From an uncultured Ruminococcus sp. (GTDB lineage: Bacteria; Bacillota; Clostridia; Lachnospirales; Lachnospiraceae): a stretch of 64,000 bases of DNA. Position numbers and translations under genes: made by a program. Shown here piece after piece: positions 45,016-54,209 of this stretch. The notes beneath the pieces are model-generated. The model was not told the origin of the DNA and did not search any database. It was given only the letters and a program-made list of their open reading frames with translations. Every line of letters starts with the position of its first letter. Position 1 is the first letter of the stretch. The stretch is taken from the NCBI GenBank assembly GCA_934359255.1, contig CAKRLG010000003.1:1-64000 (forward strand), in the 5' to 3' direction.

Positions 45016-46194
45016 ATGAGTGAGAAAAAATCATTACTGGTCGACAAAAGTAAGATGCCTCTGGCGATGGGACTTGCGTTCGTGGCATTTACCACACAGT
45101 TCGGTGGCGGATTTGCATCCGGAGCACAGATCTATCAGTACTTTATTAATTACGGTATCTGGTGTCTGATCCTGCCACTGGTCACACAGGGCTTATATGC
45201 ACTGTTCTTCTGGTATGGCATGCGTTATGCATACAAACACAAAACCTATGATTACAGAAGTTTTTCCGACAGCCTGTATGGAAAGACCCGCCACGTGATG
45301 TCCAACCTGTATGAGATCTGTTATCTGATCATGATCGGTACCGCATCCGCTGCAGCATTTGCAACCGGAGGTTCTACCTTACAGACACTGTTTGGCATCC
45401 CATATTGGGTATGTACACTGATCATCGCAGCATTTATCTTCTTCATTGCTTTGTATGGAACCAATGTAGTAAGAAAATGTGCTTCTACCCTGAGTGTGCT
45501 GATCATCATCGGTCTGGTACTGGTACTGGTTCCGAATATCATCGCACAGTGGGGTGATATCACAGCCTCCATCGGACGGATGACATCCGGAGAGATGCCG
45601 GTGATTTCGTCTGAGACCGGCGCATTCGGCCCGGCACTGTGGTCCGCAGTCCTGTATTTCTTCTTCCAGCTGGCATCTGTATCTGTTATGTACCAGCATA
45701 TGGAAGATGTTACCGATGTAAAACAGATCAACAAAGCAGCCATCTGGATGTTCATCTGTAACTTCCTGGCCATGGAACTTTCCATCTTCGGTCTGCTGGC
45801 CATCGCCTATGTGGCAGAGCTGGCCACCGCGTCTGTTCCTATGCTGGTTCTGGTACAGAATGGTGTAGGTGCCGGTATCCTGACACCGATCATCTCGATC
45901 CTGATCATCCTCGGAGCCATCTCCACAGCCGTAAACATGATCTCCGGTATCGTAACCCGTTGTGTCAACGCGATGGAACGCCGTATGGACAGCAAAGAGA
46001 AAAAAGCAAAAGGCCATCTGGCAAGAAACGCAGTCTTCACTGCGATCTTCACCTTCCTGGCATTTGCTATTGCGCAGTTCGGTCTGATGACGGTTGTTAA
46101 GAAAGGTTACGCTTACCTGGGTTATGCAGCACTGATCACACTGTTTATTCCGTTTGTGGTACATGCCATTGGAACCAAGGGAAAAGAGATTTAA
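45016..46194 (+). CDS. YkvI-like multi-pass membrane transporter
   Basis: 392 residues, about ten helices, beginning in a broken-helix segment (FVAFTTQFGGGFASGAQ) typical of the APC-related fold. Start at MSEKKSLL behind GGGGAAAG. Placed where Acetobacterium has a lactate permease, so it may import the dehydrogenase substrate, but it is from a different family. Confidence 0.75.
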   Translation: MSEKKSLLVDKSKMPLAMGLAFVAFTTQFGGGFASGAQIYQYFINYGIWCLILPLVTQGLYALFFWYGMRYAYKHKTYDYRSFSDSLYGKTRHVMSNLYEICYLIMIGTASAAAFATGGSTLQTLFGIPYWVCTLIIAAFIFFIALYGTNVVRKCASTLSVLIIIGLVLVLVPNIIAQWGDITASIGRMTSGEMPVISSETGAFGPALWSAVLYFFFQLASVSVMYQHMEDVTDVKQINKAAIWMFICNFLAMELSIFGLLAIAYVAELATASVPMLVLVQNGVGAGILTPIISILIILGAISTAVNMISGIVTRCVNAMERRMDSKEKKAKGHLARNAVFTAIFTFLAFAIAQFGLMTVVKKGYAYLGYAALITLFIPFVVHAIGTKGKEI

Positions 46195-46214
46195 TCCGAG
46201 AGTAAAAAATAGAA

Positions 46215-46264
46215 GAAAAAGAACAGATCTCCGTAAATATAAATGGGGATCTGTTCTTTTTTTG
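46215..46264 (+). terminator. Terminator of the etf operon
   Basis: AAAAAGAACAGATCTCC pairs with GGGATCTGTTCTTTTT, then T. Confidence 0.9.
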
Positions 46265-46344
46265 TAATATACATCAGTATGTATTCAAAAAAGCATATAC
46301 CTGTGGAGTCTGATAATTACAGGTATATGCCTTCGATCATAAGT

Positions 46345-47883
46345 TTATATTTTCTTTGCTTTCTTTTTTGAGTTTTTCTTCTTCCGTCTCTTCTTTTTCT
46401 TCACTGCCAGCACAATCTCCATAATGATGATCAGCAACAGCATACCGCCCAGTGCGAAGTAGTACCATGGGACAGCTGTAAATACAGAGGTGACCAATGC
46501 GAGTACTTTCTGAAAAATACCAGAAGCTGTTTCTTTTGCAGAATTTCCAAGATCAGATGCAACAGCGCTGCCGGACTTTTTGCAGATGTTTGTGGGTTCA
46601 CTGTGTAACAGCGCCTGAATCGCAGTGTCCGGGATGGATTCGTAGCCTACCGGATACTGGTTATATGTATAGCTGCGGCAGAGGGTTCCCTCTCCCGGGT
46701 TGCAGGTTGTCTCCATGGAGGACAGATCCATGCCGGCCGGCAGCGTTACCGTGCAGGTCGGGCGGAGATTTGCAACTGTCTCGGGTTGTCCGAAGTACAG
46801 CGACGGGTACAGCATCTTTGCATCTGCCCAGGTTTTCCGGTTGAAGATGGAATAATTCTGGAAATTATTGAATCCGTAATCGAGAAGGGAAGCCGTGTCT
46901 GTATAAATCTGTCTTCCGTTGGTTCGAAGCGATACACATACAAGCCGTCTGCCATTGCGCTCGGCGTAAGTGACCAGAGTGTTTAACGCCGCCTGGGTAA
47001 ATCCTGTTTTTCCTCCGGTGCAGCCTTCATAAGTATAATCCCTGTCCGGAAGCATCTTATGGTGATTGCTCAGCCATCGCTTTTCCCCACATTTGTTGGT
47101 GGTTCCGATACAGTAGGTAGTAGTCTGACAGACCTTGCGGAAAGTCGCGTTATTGTATGCCGCCTGTGCGATCAGCGCCATATCATGTGCTGTCGTATAA
47201 TGATTCTCGTCAGGAAGACCGTTTGGGTTGGTAAAATGCGTGTTCGTACATCCCAAGGAAGCCGCTTCCTGATTCATCAGTTCCACGAACGCCTCCACAC
47301 TGCCGCTTATATGTTCCGCCACAGCGACACACACTTCATTGGCGGATTCGAGCATCATACCGTACAGGCAATCCTCCATGGTCAGGTTTTCTCCCAGCCG
47401 GATACCGATATTGGAACTGCCCTGTTCGATGCCATAAACAGCATTTGCCGAGAAGGTTACTTTCTCAGAAGGACGCGAATGTTCAATCGCGATCAGCGTA
47501 GTGAGAATCTTGGTGATACTGGCAGGATACTTTGTAGCATCCATATTTTTGGAATACAGGAAAGTCCCGCTGTCGAGATCCATCACCACTGCAGATTCTG
47601 CCCAGACGGCAGGTCCCTGCGGCCAGTCGGCAGTGTCGTTGGACTGAATCGGCTCGAAGTAGGCATCCGGCTCCAGACGTTCCGGTTCCGTGGTTTCTTC
47701 TGCGGCTTCCCCATCCACGGCATCTGAGGTATCTTCAGAAGTCATATCCGTGGTGTCTGCCACAGCCTGCGTATCTGTGGTAACTTCCGTTGCACCTGCT
47801 ACAGAAGGAGACAGACCGGAAATCCCCAATAAAACGGTCATCGACAGTACCAGCAGGGGGTGACGGTATAATCGTCTTTTCAT
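46345..47883 (-). CDS. D-alanyl-D-alanine carboxypeptidase (PBP5/DacA-like)
   Basis: 512 residues. Signal peptide (cleavage near SVAGATEV), a T/E/D-rich linker, then the penicillin-binding transpeptidase fold with SITK, SAN and KTG motifs (PASITKILTT, ESANEVC, GGKTGFT). A second domain, a C-terminal membrane helix (about 470-495) and a lysine-rich tail anchor it. Trims peptidoglycan stem peptides at the cell surface. Confidence 0.92.
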   Translation of the reverse strand: MKRRLYRHPLLVLSMTVLLGISGLSPSVAGATEVTTDTQAVADTTDMTSEDTSDAVDGEAAEETTEPERLEPDAYFEPIQSNDTADWPQGPAVWAESAVVMDLDSGTFLYSKNMDATKYPASITKILTTLIAIEHSRPSEKVTFSANAVYGIEQGSSNIGIRLGENLTMEDCLYGMMLESANEVCVAVAEHISGSVEAFVELMNQEAASLGCTNTHFTNPNGLPDENHYTTAHDMALIAQAAYNNATFRKVCQTTTYCIGTTNKCGEKRWLSNHHKMLPDRDYTYEGCTGGKTGFTQAALNTLVTYAERNGRRLVCVSLRTNGRQIYTDTASLLDYGFNNFQNYSIFNRKTWADAKMLYPSLYFGQPETVANLRPTCTVTLPAGMDLSSMETTCNPGEGTLCRSYTYNQYPVGYESIPDTAIQALLHSEPTNICKKSGSAVASDLGNSAKETASGIFQKVLALVTSVFTAVPWYYFALGGMLLLIIIMEIVLAVKKKKRRKKKNSKKKAKKI

Positions 47884-47925
47884 AAAGAACTCCTTTTTAC
47901 ATTATTTTAGTCTTATAAAATGATG

Positions 47926-48150
47926 TTGGGGTCAAAAGGTATTTTGACCCTTTTGATACCGGATTGTTCCGTACTTCGTACTCTCACAATCCTCAAAAAC
48001 ATTCGCAATGCGCTCATTTTTCTTCGAAAAATGGCTACTTACTCATGTTTTTGGCAGGTCCCAAGTTCAGAAAGCTTCCTGCAAGCAAGCTTGCGTCAGA
48101 TTTCTGGACTTTTGACCTTGGTATCATAAAATACGGGAATTTGAACCCAA
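47926..48150. repeat. 225-bp inverted-repeat-bounded element
   Basis: TTGGGGTCAAA (47926-47936) and TTTGAACCCAA (48140-48150) are inverted; inside are GGGTCAAAA/TTTTGACCC (47929-47950) and GATACC/GGTATC (47956 and 48120). No coding signal. Looks like a non-autonomous dispersed repeat. Confidence 0.6.
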
Positions 48151-48237
48151 TTTTATCTATTATACCATAGATGCCGGCAAAATACGACAAAAAGCGAAGA
48201 ACAGTAACAGTGAAAAGCGTATTGGCGGGAACGGGAC

Positions 48238-48301
48238 TTGCAAATTACGGTTGGGTTGTTATATATTGGTTATAAATAGCGATGTTATGAGAGGATAACA
48301 T
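48238..48301 (+). promoter_or_regulatory. GH3 gene promoter and operator candidate
   Basis: TTGCAA (48238-48243) and TATATA near 48260 are possible -35/-10 boxes. ATGTTAT-GAGAGG-ATAACAT (48282-48301) is a perfect 7-6-7 inverted repeat downstream, positioned to block transcription when bound. Confidence 0.5.
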
Positions 48302-48339
48302 TAAAGTAATATCAGAAAAAATATAAAAGGAGAAGAGAG

Positions 48340-50559
48340 ATGACAAAAGAGCAGTTAACCGCTTTGTTGAACGATATGTCGCTGGAAGAAAAGGTAAATC
48401 AGATGAGCCAGGTGATCGGCGGTTTTTTCGATGATGATACGGTGATCACAGGACCGATGGCAGAGATGGGATTTACCGAAGAAAATATCGCACTGTCCGG
48501 TTCAGTGATCGGATCGATGGGTGCGGAGACGGTCAAAAAGATCCAGAAATCCTACATGGAAAAACATCCGCATCATATCCCGCTGTTATTCATGCTGGAT
48601 ATCATCAATGGCTATAAAACTGTATTTCCGATTCCGCTGGGACAGGGAGCAACCTTTGAACCGGAGCTTTCAGAAAAATGCGCTGCGGTCGCAGCAAAAG
48701 AGGCATCCGTCAGTGGTCTGCATGTAACCTTCGCCCCGATGACTGATCTGGTGCGTGATGCCAGATGGGGACGCGTGATGGAATCCACCGGTGAGGATCC
48801 GTATCTGAACAGCCGGTTCTGTGAGAGCATGGTACGGGGGTTCCAGGGAGATGATCTGAGTGAGGAATACCGGATCGGTGCCTGCGTGAAACATTTTGCG
48901 GGATACGGTGCACCGACGGCCGGAAGAGATTATAATACGGTAGAATTATCCGAGCACACCTTCCGGGAGTTCTATCTGCCATCCTACAAAGCAGGAATCG
49001 ATGCAAAAGCCGCACTTGTGATGACGTCGTTTAATACTCTGAATGGTGTACCGGCTACGGGCAGCAGAAAATTGATGCGGGATATTCTCCGCGATGAACT
49101 GGGATTTGATGGAGTGCTGATCTCTGACTGGGCAGCAATTGAGGAAATGATTTATCATGGTTACTGTGCCGACAAAGAAGAGGCAGCGATCCGTGCAGCG
49201 AAAGCAGGTGTAGATATCGATATGATGACAGGAATCTACAGCGACAACCTGTGCCGGCTGGTAAAAGAAGGAAAGATTCCCGTGGAACTGATAGACGAGT
49301 GCTGCATGCGGATCCTGGAACTGAAAAATAAACTGGGACTATTCGAACATCCGTATAAAGATGCCGATGAGGAGAAAGAAAAACAGGTGATCCTGTGCGA
49401 AGAACACCGCAGACTGGCGAGAGAAGCGGCAAGAAAATCCTTCGTTCTGCTGAAAAATGAAGAGAATATCCTGCCACTGAACAAAAACGAAAAAACCGCA
49501 TACATCGGACCTTATGTAAACTCCAGAAACCTGATGGGATCCTGGTCGATCATCGGAGAGGCGAAGGATGTAAAAACAATCAGGGAAGTGGTGAAACAGG
49601 AAAACCCGGCAGAAAATGTAGTCTTTGCACAGGGCTCCCCGATGCTTGGCGCGGATGTGGTTCTGGAAGGATTTACCGAGGGAACACAGGACTCTTCCTG
49701 GACACCGCAGGAAGAGGCACAGATGCTGGAAGAGGCAGTAAAGGCAGCAGCCGGAGCGGAAAAAGTAGTTCTCTGTATCGGTGAAGACCGTCTGCAGTCA
49801 GGAGAGGCAACCAGTAATGCGAATATTCAGATTCCGGAGATTCAGCAGAAATTACTGGATCGGATAGCAGAAGTCAATACCAACATCATCGTAGTTCTGT
49901 TTTCCGGCCGTCCGTTGGATATCCGTGGGATTGAGTCAAAAGCAAAAGCCATTCTGGAAGTATGGATGCCGGGAACCGAGGGAGCCGGAGCGATCGCAGA
50001 TGTTTTGTACGGTGCCTGCAACCCGACCGGAAAACTGCCGATGAGTTTTCCGTACTGTGTGGGACAGGTTCCGGTTCATTATAACGAATATGCCACCGGT
50101 CGTCCTCATGTGGAAGGCAAAGACAAGGATCGTTTCCGTTCCAAATATCTGGACATTCCGAACGCACCGCTGTATCCGTTCGGCTACGGTCTCAGCTATA
50201 CGACATTTACTGTTTCGGAAGTTTTGCTGGATAAAGACAGCATGAAAGACGGAGAAAGCATCCGAGCAGCGGTAACCGTAAAAAATACAGGCACCTGTGC
50301 CGGAACCGAAACCGTCCAGCTGTATCTCCATGATGTTGCCGCAAGCGTGGTACGACCGGTTAAAGAACTGAAAGATTTCCGAAAAGTTACCCTGCAGCCG
50401 GAAGAAGAGGCAAGAGTGGAATTTACCATTACGGAACCACAGCTTCGTTTCCTGAGTGAAAATAATATTTTTGAGAGTGAAGCAGGTATTTTCGGAATTT
50501 TTATCGGTACGGACAGTACAACAACAAATAAAGCGAAATTTACCCTTGAAAAACAGTAA
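48340..50559 (+). CDS. Glycoside hydrolase family 3 beta-glucosidase
   Basis: 739 residues: GH3 barrel with KHFAGYG substrate motif and nucleophile aspartate in VLISDWAA, alpha/beta sandwich domain and C-terminal fibronectin III-like domain. No signal peptide, so it cleaves imported glucosides or xylosides in the cytoplasm. No sugar transporter is adjacent. Confidence 0.92.
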   Translation: MTKEQLTALLNDMSLEEKVNQMSQVIGGFFDDDTVITGPMAEMGFTEENIALSGSVIGSMGAETVKKIQKSYMEKHPHHIPLLFMLDIINGYKTVFPIPLGQGATFEPELSEKCAAVAAKEASVSGLHVTFAPMTDLVRDARWGRVMESTGEDPYLNSRFCESMVRGFQGDDLSEEYRIGACVKHFAGYGAPTAGRDYNTVELSEHTFREFYLPSYKAGIDAKAALVMTSFNTLNGVPATGSRKLMRDILRDELGFDGVLISDWAAIEEMIYHGYCADKEEAAIRAAKAGVDIDMMTGIYSDNLCRLVKEGKIPVELIDECCMRILELKNKLGLFEHPYKDADEEKEKQVILCEEHRRLAREAARKSFVLLKNEENILPLNKNEKTAYIGPYVNSRNLMGSWSIIGEAKDVKTIREVVKQENPAENVVFAQGSPMLGADVVLEGFTEGTQDSSWTPQEEAQMLEEAVKAAAGAEKVVLCIGEDRLQSGEATSNANIQIPEIQQKLLDRIAEVNTNIIVVLFSGRPLDIRGIESKAKAILEVWMPGTEGAGAIADVLYGACNPTGKLPMSFPYCVGQVPVHYNEYATGRPHVEGKDKDRFRSKYLDIPNAPLYPFGYGLSYTTFTVSEVLLDKDSMKDGESIRAAVTVKNTGTCAGTETVQLYLHDVAASVVRPVKELKDFRKVTLQPEEEARVEFTITEPQLRFLSENNIFESEAGIFGIFIGTDSTTTNKAKFTLEKQ

Positions 50560-50565
50560 AATTCC

Positions 50566-50595
50566 TTGACAACCACTTTGCTAGGTATATATAAT
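50566..50595 (+). promoter_or_regulatory. ileS promoter
   Basis: -35 TTGACA (50566-50571), 18-bp spacer, -10 TATAAT (50590-50595). Confidence 0.85.
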
Positions 50596-50601
50596 GAGGG
50601 T

Positions 50602-50853
50602 TAGTAAAAACGAAGACGGAGACAGTAGTCTGTGCCTGAAAGCCTCAGCGAACCGGGGAAGGTGGAAGCCCGGTGCCGGTCGGTCAGATGAACATCACTC
50701 CTGAGTTGCACTCTGAAACCTGCGGGCAGTAGGAGATGCCGGTTGTTCCGCCGTTAAAGGGAAGGTGTATCGGTGAAGAGCCCGTACATTGTAAGAGGTG
50801 GTATAACGATGGTAATGTAGCCTTCGTCCTGTTACAGGGACGAAGGCTTTTTT
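50602..50853 (+). ncRNA. T-box riboswitch (tRNA-Ile) controlling ileS
   Basis: Leader with long stem I, a candidate ATC isoleucine specifier at 50694-50696 (AACATCAC), a T-box GAGGTGGTATAACG at 50795-50808 and a terminator GCCTTCGTCC/GGACGAAGGC followed by T at 50820-50852. Uncharged tRNA-Ile should pair with the T-box and allow read-through. Confidence 0.92.
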
Positions 50854-50897
50854 GTATAACAAACCGCTTTTTGAAAATAAAAAAGGAGGATTCTGAG

Positions 50898-53800
50898 ATG
50901 TATCAGAAAGTGTCAACCAATCTGAACTTTGTGGACAGAGAGAAAAAGACAGAACAGTTCTGGAAAGAAAATCATATTTTTGAAAAAAGTATGGAACAGA
51001 GAAAACAGGGAGAAACCTACACATTTTATGATGGACCGCCGACCGCAAACGGCAAACCGCATATCGGTCACGTACTGACCCGTGTCATCAAGGATATGAT
51101 CCCACGTTACCGCACCATGAAAGGATACATGGTACCGAGAAAAGCCGGCTGGGATACCCACGGACTTCCGGTAGAGCTGGAAGTAGAAAAGAAACTGGGT
51201 CTGGACGGAAAAGAACAGATCGAAGAATATGGTATGGAGCCATTTATCCAGCAGTGTAAAGAAAGCGTATGGAAATACAAAGGTATGTGGGAAGATTTTT
51301 CCTCTACCGTAGGTTTCTGGGCTGATATGGAACATCCCTATGTAACATATGATGACAACTTTATCGAGTCCGAGTGGTGGGCACTGAAACAGATCTGGGA
51401 CAAAGGTCTGTTATACAAAGGATTCAAGATCGTGCCTTACTGTCCTCGTTGCGGAACACCGCTTTCCGCACAGGAAGTATCCCAGGGATACAAAACCGTA
51501 AAAGAACGTTCTGCAATCGTTCGTTTTAAAGTGATCGGTGAGGATGCTTATTTCCTGGCATGGACCACAACTCCGTGGACACTGCCTTCCAACGTGGCAC
51601 TGTGTGTGAACCCGGATGAGACTTACTGCAAAGTAAAAGCAGCTGATGGATACACTTATTACCTGGCAGAAGCCCTGTTAGACAAAGTACTTGGCAAACT
51701 GGGAGACGAAGAGAAACCGGCTTACGAAGTCCTTGAGAAATATACAGGAAAAGATCTGGAATACAAAGAATACGAACCGCTGTATGCATGCGCAGGTGAA
51801 GCAGCAGCAAAACAGAAAAAGAAAGCACATTTTGTTACCTGTGATACTTACGTAACCATGAGTGATGGTACCGGTATCGTTCATATCGCACCGGCCTTCG
51901 GTGAAGACGACAGCCGTATCGGACGTAACTACAACCTGCCGTTCGTACAGTTCGTAGACGGAAAAGGTCATCTGACCAAAGAAACTCCATATGCAGATAT
52001 CTTTGTAAAAGATGCCGATCCGAAGGTACTGGTGGATCTGGACAAAGAAGGAAAACTCTTCGAAGCACCGAAATTCGAGCATGAATATCCACATTGCTGG
52101 CGTTGTGATACACCACTGATCTACTATGCAAGAGAATCCTGGTTTATCAAGATGACAGCGGTAAAAGATGATCTGATCCGCAATAACAACACGATTAACT
52201 GGATCCCGGAAAGCATCGGTAAAGGTCGTTTCGGCGACTGGCTGGAGAATGTGCAGGACTGGGGTATTTCCAGAAACCGTTACTGGGGAACTCCTCTGAA
52301 TATCTGGGAGTGTGAATGCGGATGCCAGCATTCCGTAGGAAGCAGAGAAGAACTGTATGAGATGAGCGGTGACGAACGTGCAAAAACCGTAGAACTCCAT
52401 CGTCCGTACATCGATGACATCACCATCAAGTGCCCGGAATGTGGAAAACCGATGCACAGAGTACCGGAAGTTATCGACTGCTGGTTCGACTCAGGAGCAA
52501 TGCCATTTGCACAGCATCATTATCCATTTGAAAATAAAGACCTGTTTGAACAGCAGTTCCCGGCACAGTTTATCTCAGAAGCTGTAGACCAGACCCGTGG
52601 ATGGTTCTACTCTCTGCTGGCAGAATCCACCTTGTTATTCAACAAGGCTCCGTACCAGAACGTTATCGTACTGGGTCATGTACAGGATGAAAATGGTCAG
52701 AAAATGAGCAAATCCAAAGGAAATGCCGTAGATCCTTTCGATGCACTGCAGACATACGGCGCAGATGCGATCCGCTGGTACTTCTATATCAACAGCGCAC
52801 CGTGGCTGCCGAACCGTTTCCATGGAAAAGCGGTACAGGAAGGTCAGAGAAAATTCATGAGTACCCTGTGGAACACCTATGCGTTCTTCGTACTCTATGC
52901 AAACATCGATGAATTTGATGCAACAAAATACACCCTGGATTATGACAAATTGTCCGTTATGGACAAGTGGCTGCTGTCCAAGCTGAATACCGTGATCCAG
53001 ACTGTAGACGACAACCTGAACAACTACCGGATCCCGGAAGCAGCAAGAGCACTGCAGGAATTCGTAGATGATATGAGTAACTGGTATGTAAGACGAAGCC
53101 GTGAACGTTTCTGGGCAAAAGGAATGGAACAGGATAAGATCAATGCCTACATGACACTGTATACTTCCCTGGTAACCATTTCCAAAGTTGCCGCTCCGAT
53201 GATTCCGTTCATGACCGAAGATATCTACCAGAACCTGGTAAGAAGCATCGATAAAGATGCTCCGGAAAGCATCCATCTGTGTGACTTCCCGGTTGCCAAC
53301 AAAGAATGGATCGACAAAGATCTGGAAGCAAATATGGATCACCTGCTGAATGTGGTTGTTATGGGCCGTGCCTGCAGAAATACTGCAAACATCAAGAACC
53401 GTCAGCCGATCGCAGCCATGTATGTAAAAGCTCCGTACGGACTGTCCGAATACTTTACCGCGATCATCGCAGACGAGCTGAACGTAAAAGAAGTAAAATT
53501 CACCGATAATATCGAAAACTTTATTTCTTACAGCTTCAAACCGCAGTTGAAGACCGTAGGACCGAAATACGGAAAACTGTTAAACGGTATCCGTAAAACA
53601 TTAAGCGAACTTGATGGAAACAAAGCTATGGCAGAGCTTCGTGCAAACGGCGAGTTAAAACTTGACATCGACGGTAATGAAGTTGTATTATCAGAAGGGG
53701 ATTTGCTGATCGAAACTGCACAGATGGAAGGTTATGTAACCGAATCTGACAACGATATTGCAGTTGTTCTGGATACCAATCTGACTCCGGAACTGATCGA

Positions 53801-54053
53801 AGAAGGTTTTGTAAGAGAGATCATCAGCAAGATCCAGACCATGCGAAAAGAAGCTGGCTTTGAAGTCATGGATAAGATCCAGGTGTATGTGAAAGACAAC
53901 AAAGTAATTGAAGACATCATGAAGGCACATGCGGAAGAGATTCAGGCAGAGGTATTGGCTGAGAAGCTGCTTACCGATACTGCTCAGGGTTATGTAAAAT
54001 CCTGGAATATCAATTCTCAGGAAGTAACACTGGGAGTTGAGAAAATGAATTAG
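50898..54053 (+). CDS. ileS: Isoleucyl-tRNA synthetase
   Basis: 1051 residues with PHIGH (class I HIGH), editing domain, and KMSKSKGNA; long C-terminal anticodon-binding region. Start at MYQKVST behind AAGGAGG rather than the longer frame, which would cover the T-box. Charges tRNA-Ile. Confidence 0.96.
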   Translation: MYQKVSTNLNFVDREKKTEQFWKENHIFEKSMEQRKQGETYTFYDGPPTANGKPHIGHVLTRVIKDMIPRYRTMKGYMVPRKAGWDTHGLPVELEVEKKLGLDGKEQIEEYGMEPFIQQCKESVWKYKGMWEDFSSTVGFWADMEHPYVTYDDNFIESEWWALKQIWDKGLLYKGFKIVPYCPRCGTPLSAQEVSQGYKTVKERSAIVRFKVIGEDAYFLAWTTTPWTLPSNVALCVNPDETYCKVKAADGYTYYLAEALLDKVLGKLGDEEKPAYEVLEKYTGKDLEYKEYEPLYACAGEAAAKQKKKAHFVTCDTYVTMSDGTGIVHIAPAFGEDDSRIGRNYNLPFVQFVDGKGHLTKETPYADIFVKDADPKVLVDLDKEGKLFEAPKFEHEYPHCWRCDTPLIYYARESWFIKMTAVKDDLIRNNNTINWIPESIGKGRFGDWLENVQDWGISRNRYWGTPLNIWECECGCQHSVGSREELYEMSGDERAKTVELHRPYIDDITIKCPECGKPMHRVPEVIDCWFDSGAMPFAQHHYPFENKDLFEQQFPAQFISEAVDQTRGWFYSLLAESTLLFNKAPYQNVIVLGHVQDENGQKMSKSKGNAVDPFDALQTYGADAIRWYFYINSAPWLPNRFHGKAVQEGQRKFMSTLWNTYAFFVLYANIDEFDATKYTLDYDKLSVMDKWLLSKLNTVIQTVDDNLNNYRIPEAARALQEFVDDMSNWYVRRSRERFWAKGMEQDKINAYMTLYTSLVTISKVAAPMIPFMTEDIYQNLVRSIDKDAPESIHLCDFPVANKEWIDKDLEANMDHLLNVVVMGRACRNTANIKNRQPIAAMYVKAPYGLSEYFTAIIADELNVKEVKFTDNIENFISYSFKPQLKTVGPKYGKLLNGIRKTLSELDGNKAMAELRANGELKLDIDGNEVVLSEGDLLIETAQMEGYVTESDNDIAVVLDTNLTPELIEEGFVREIISKIQTMRKEAGFEVMDKIQVYVKDNKVIEDIMKAHAEEIQAEVLAEKLLTDTAQGYVKSWNINSQEVTLGVEKMN

Positions 54054-54112
54054 TTGTATTGAAAATTCAGTACCTTTACAATTGACAAATTGTAACAAAG
54101 TATGTGGATCAG

Positions 54113-54144
54113 GGGGCGGGTACAAGCGTACCAGCCCCTTTTTT
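54113..54144 (+). terminator. Terminator of ileS
   Basis: GGGGCGGGTAC-AAGC-GTACCAGCCCC, then T. Confidence 0.88.
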
Positions 54145-54209
54145 CATGATACAGGATCTGTTTGATTTTTGTATCATTATAAATATCATTGCAAATGAGG
54201 AGGTTTCCA

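Noticed and set aside
50736..50897. N-terminal extension of IleRS
   Set aside because: It lies in the T-box antiterminator/terminator; the ATG at 50898 has AAGGAGG ahead and matches the family start.
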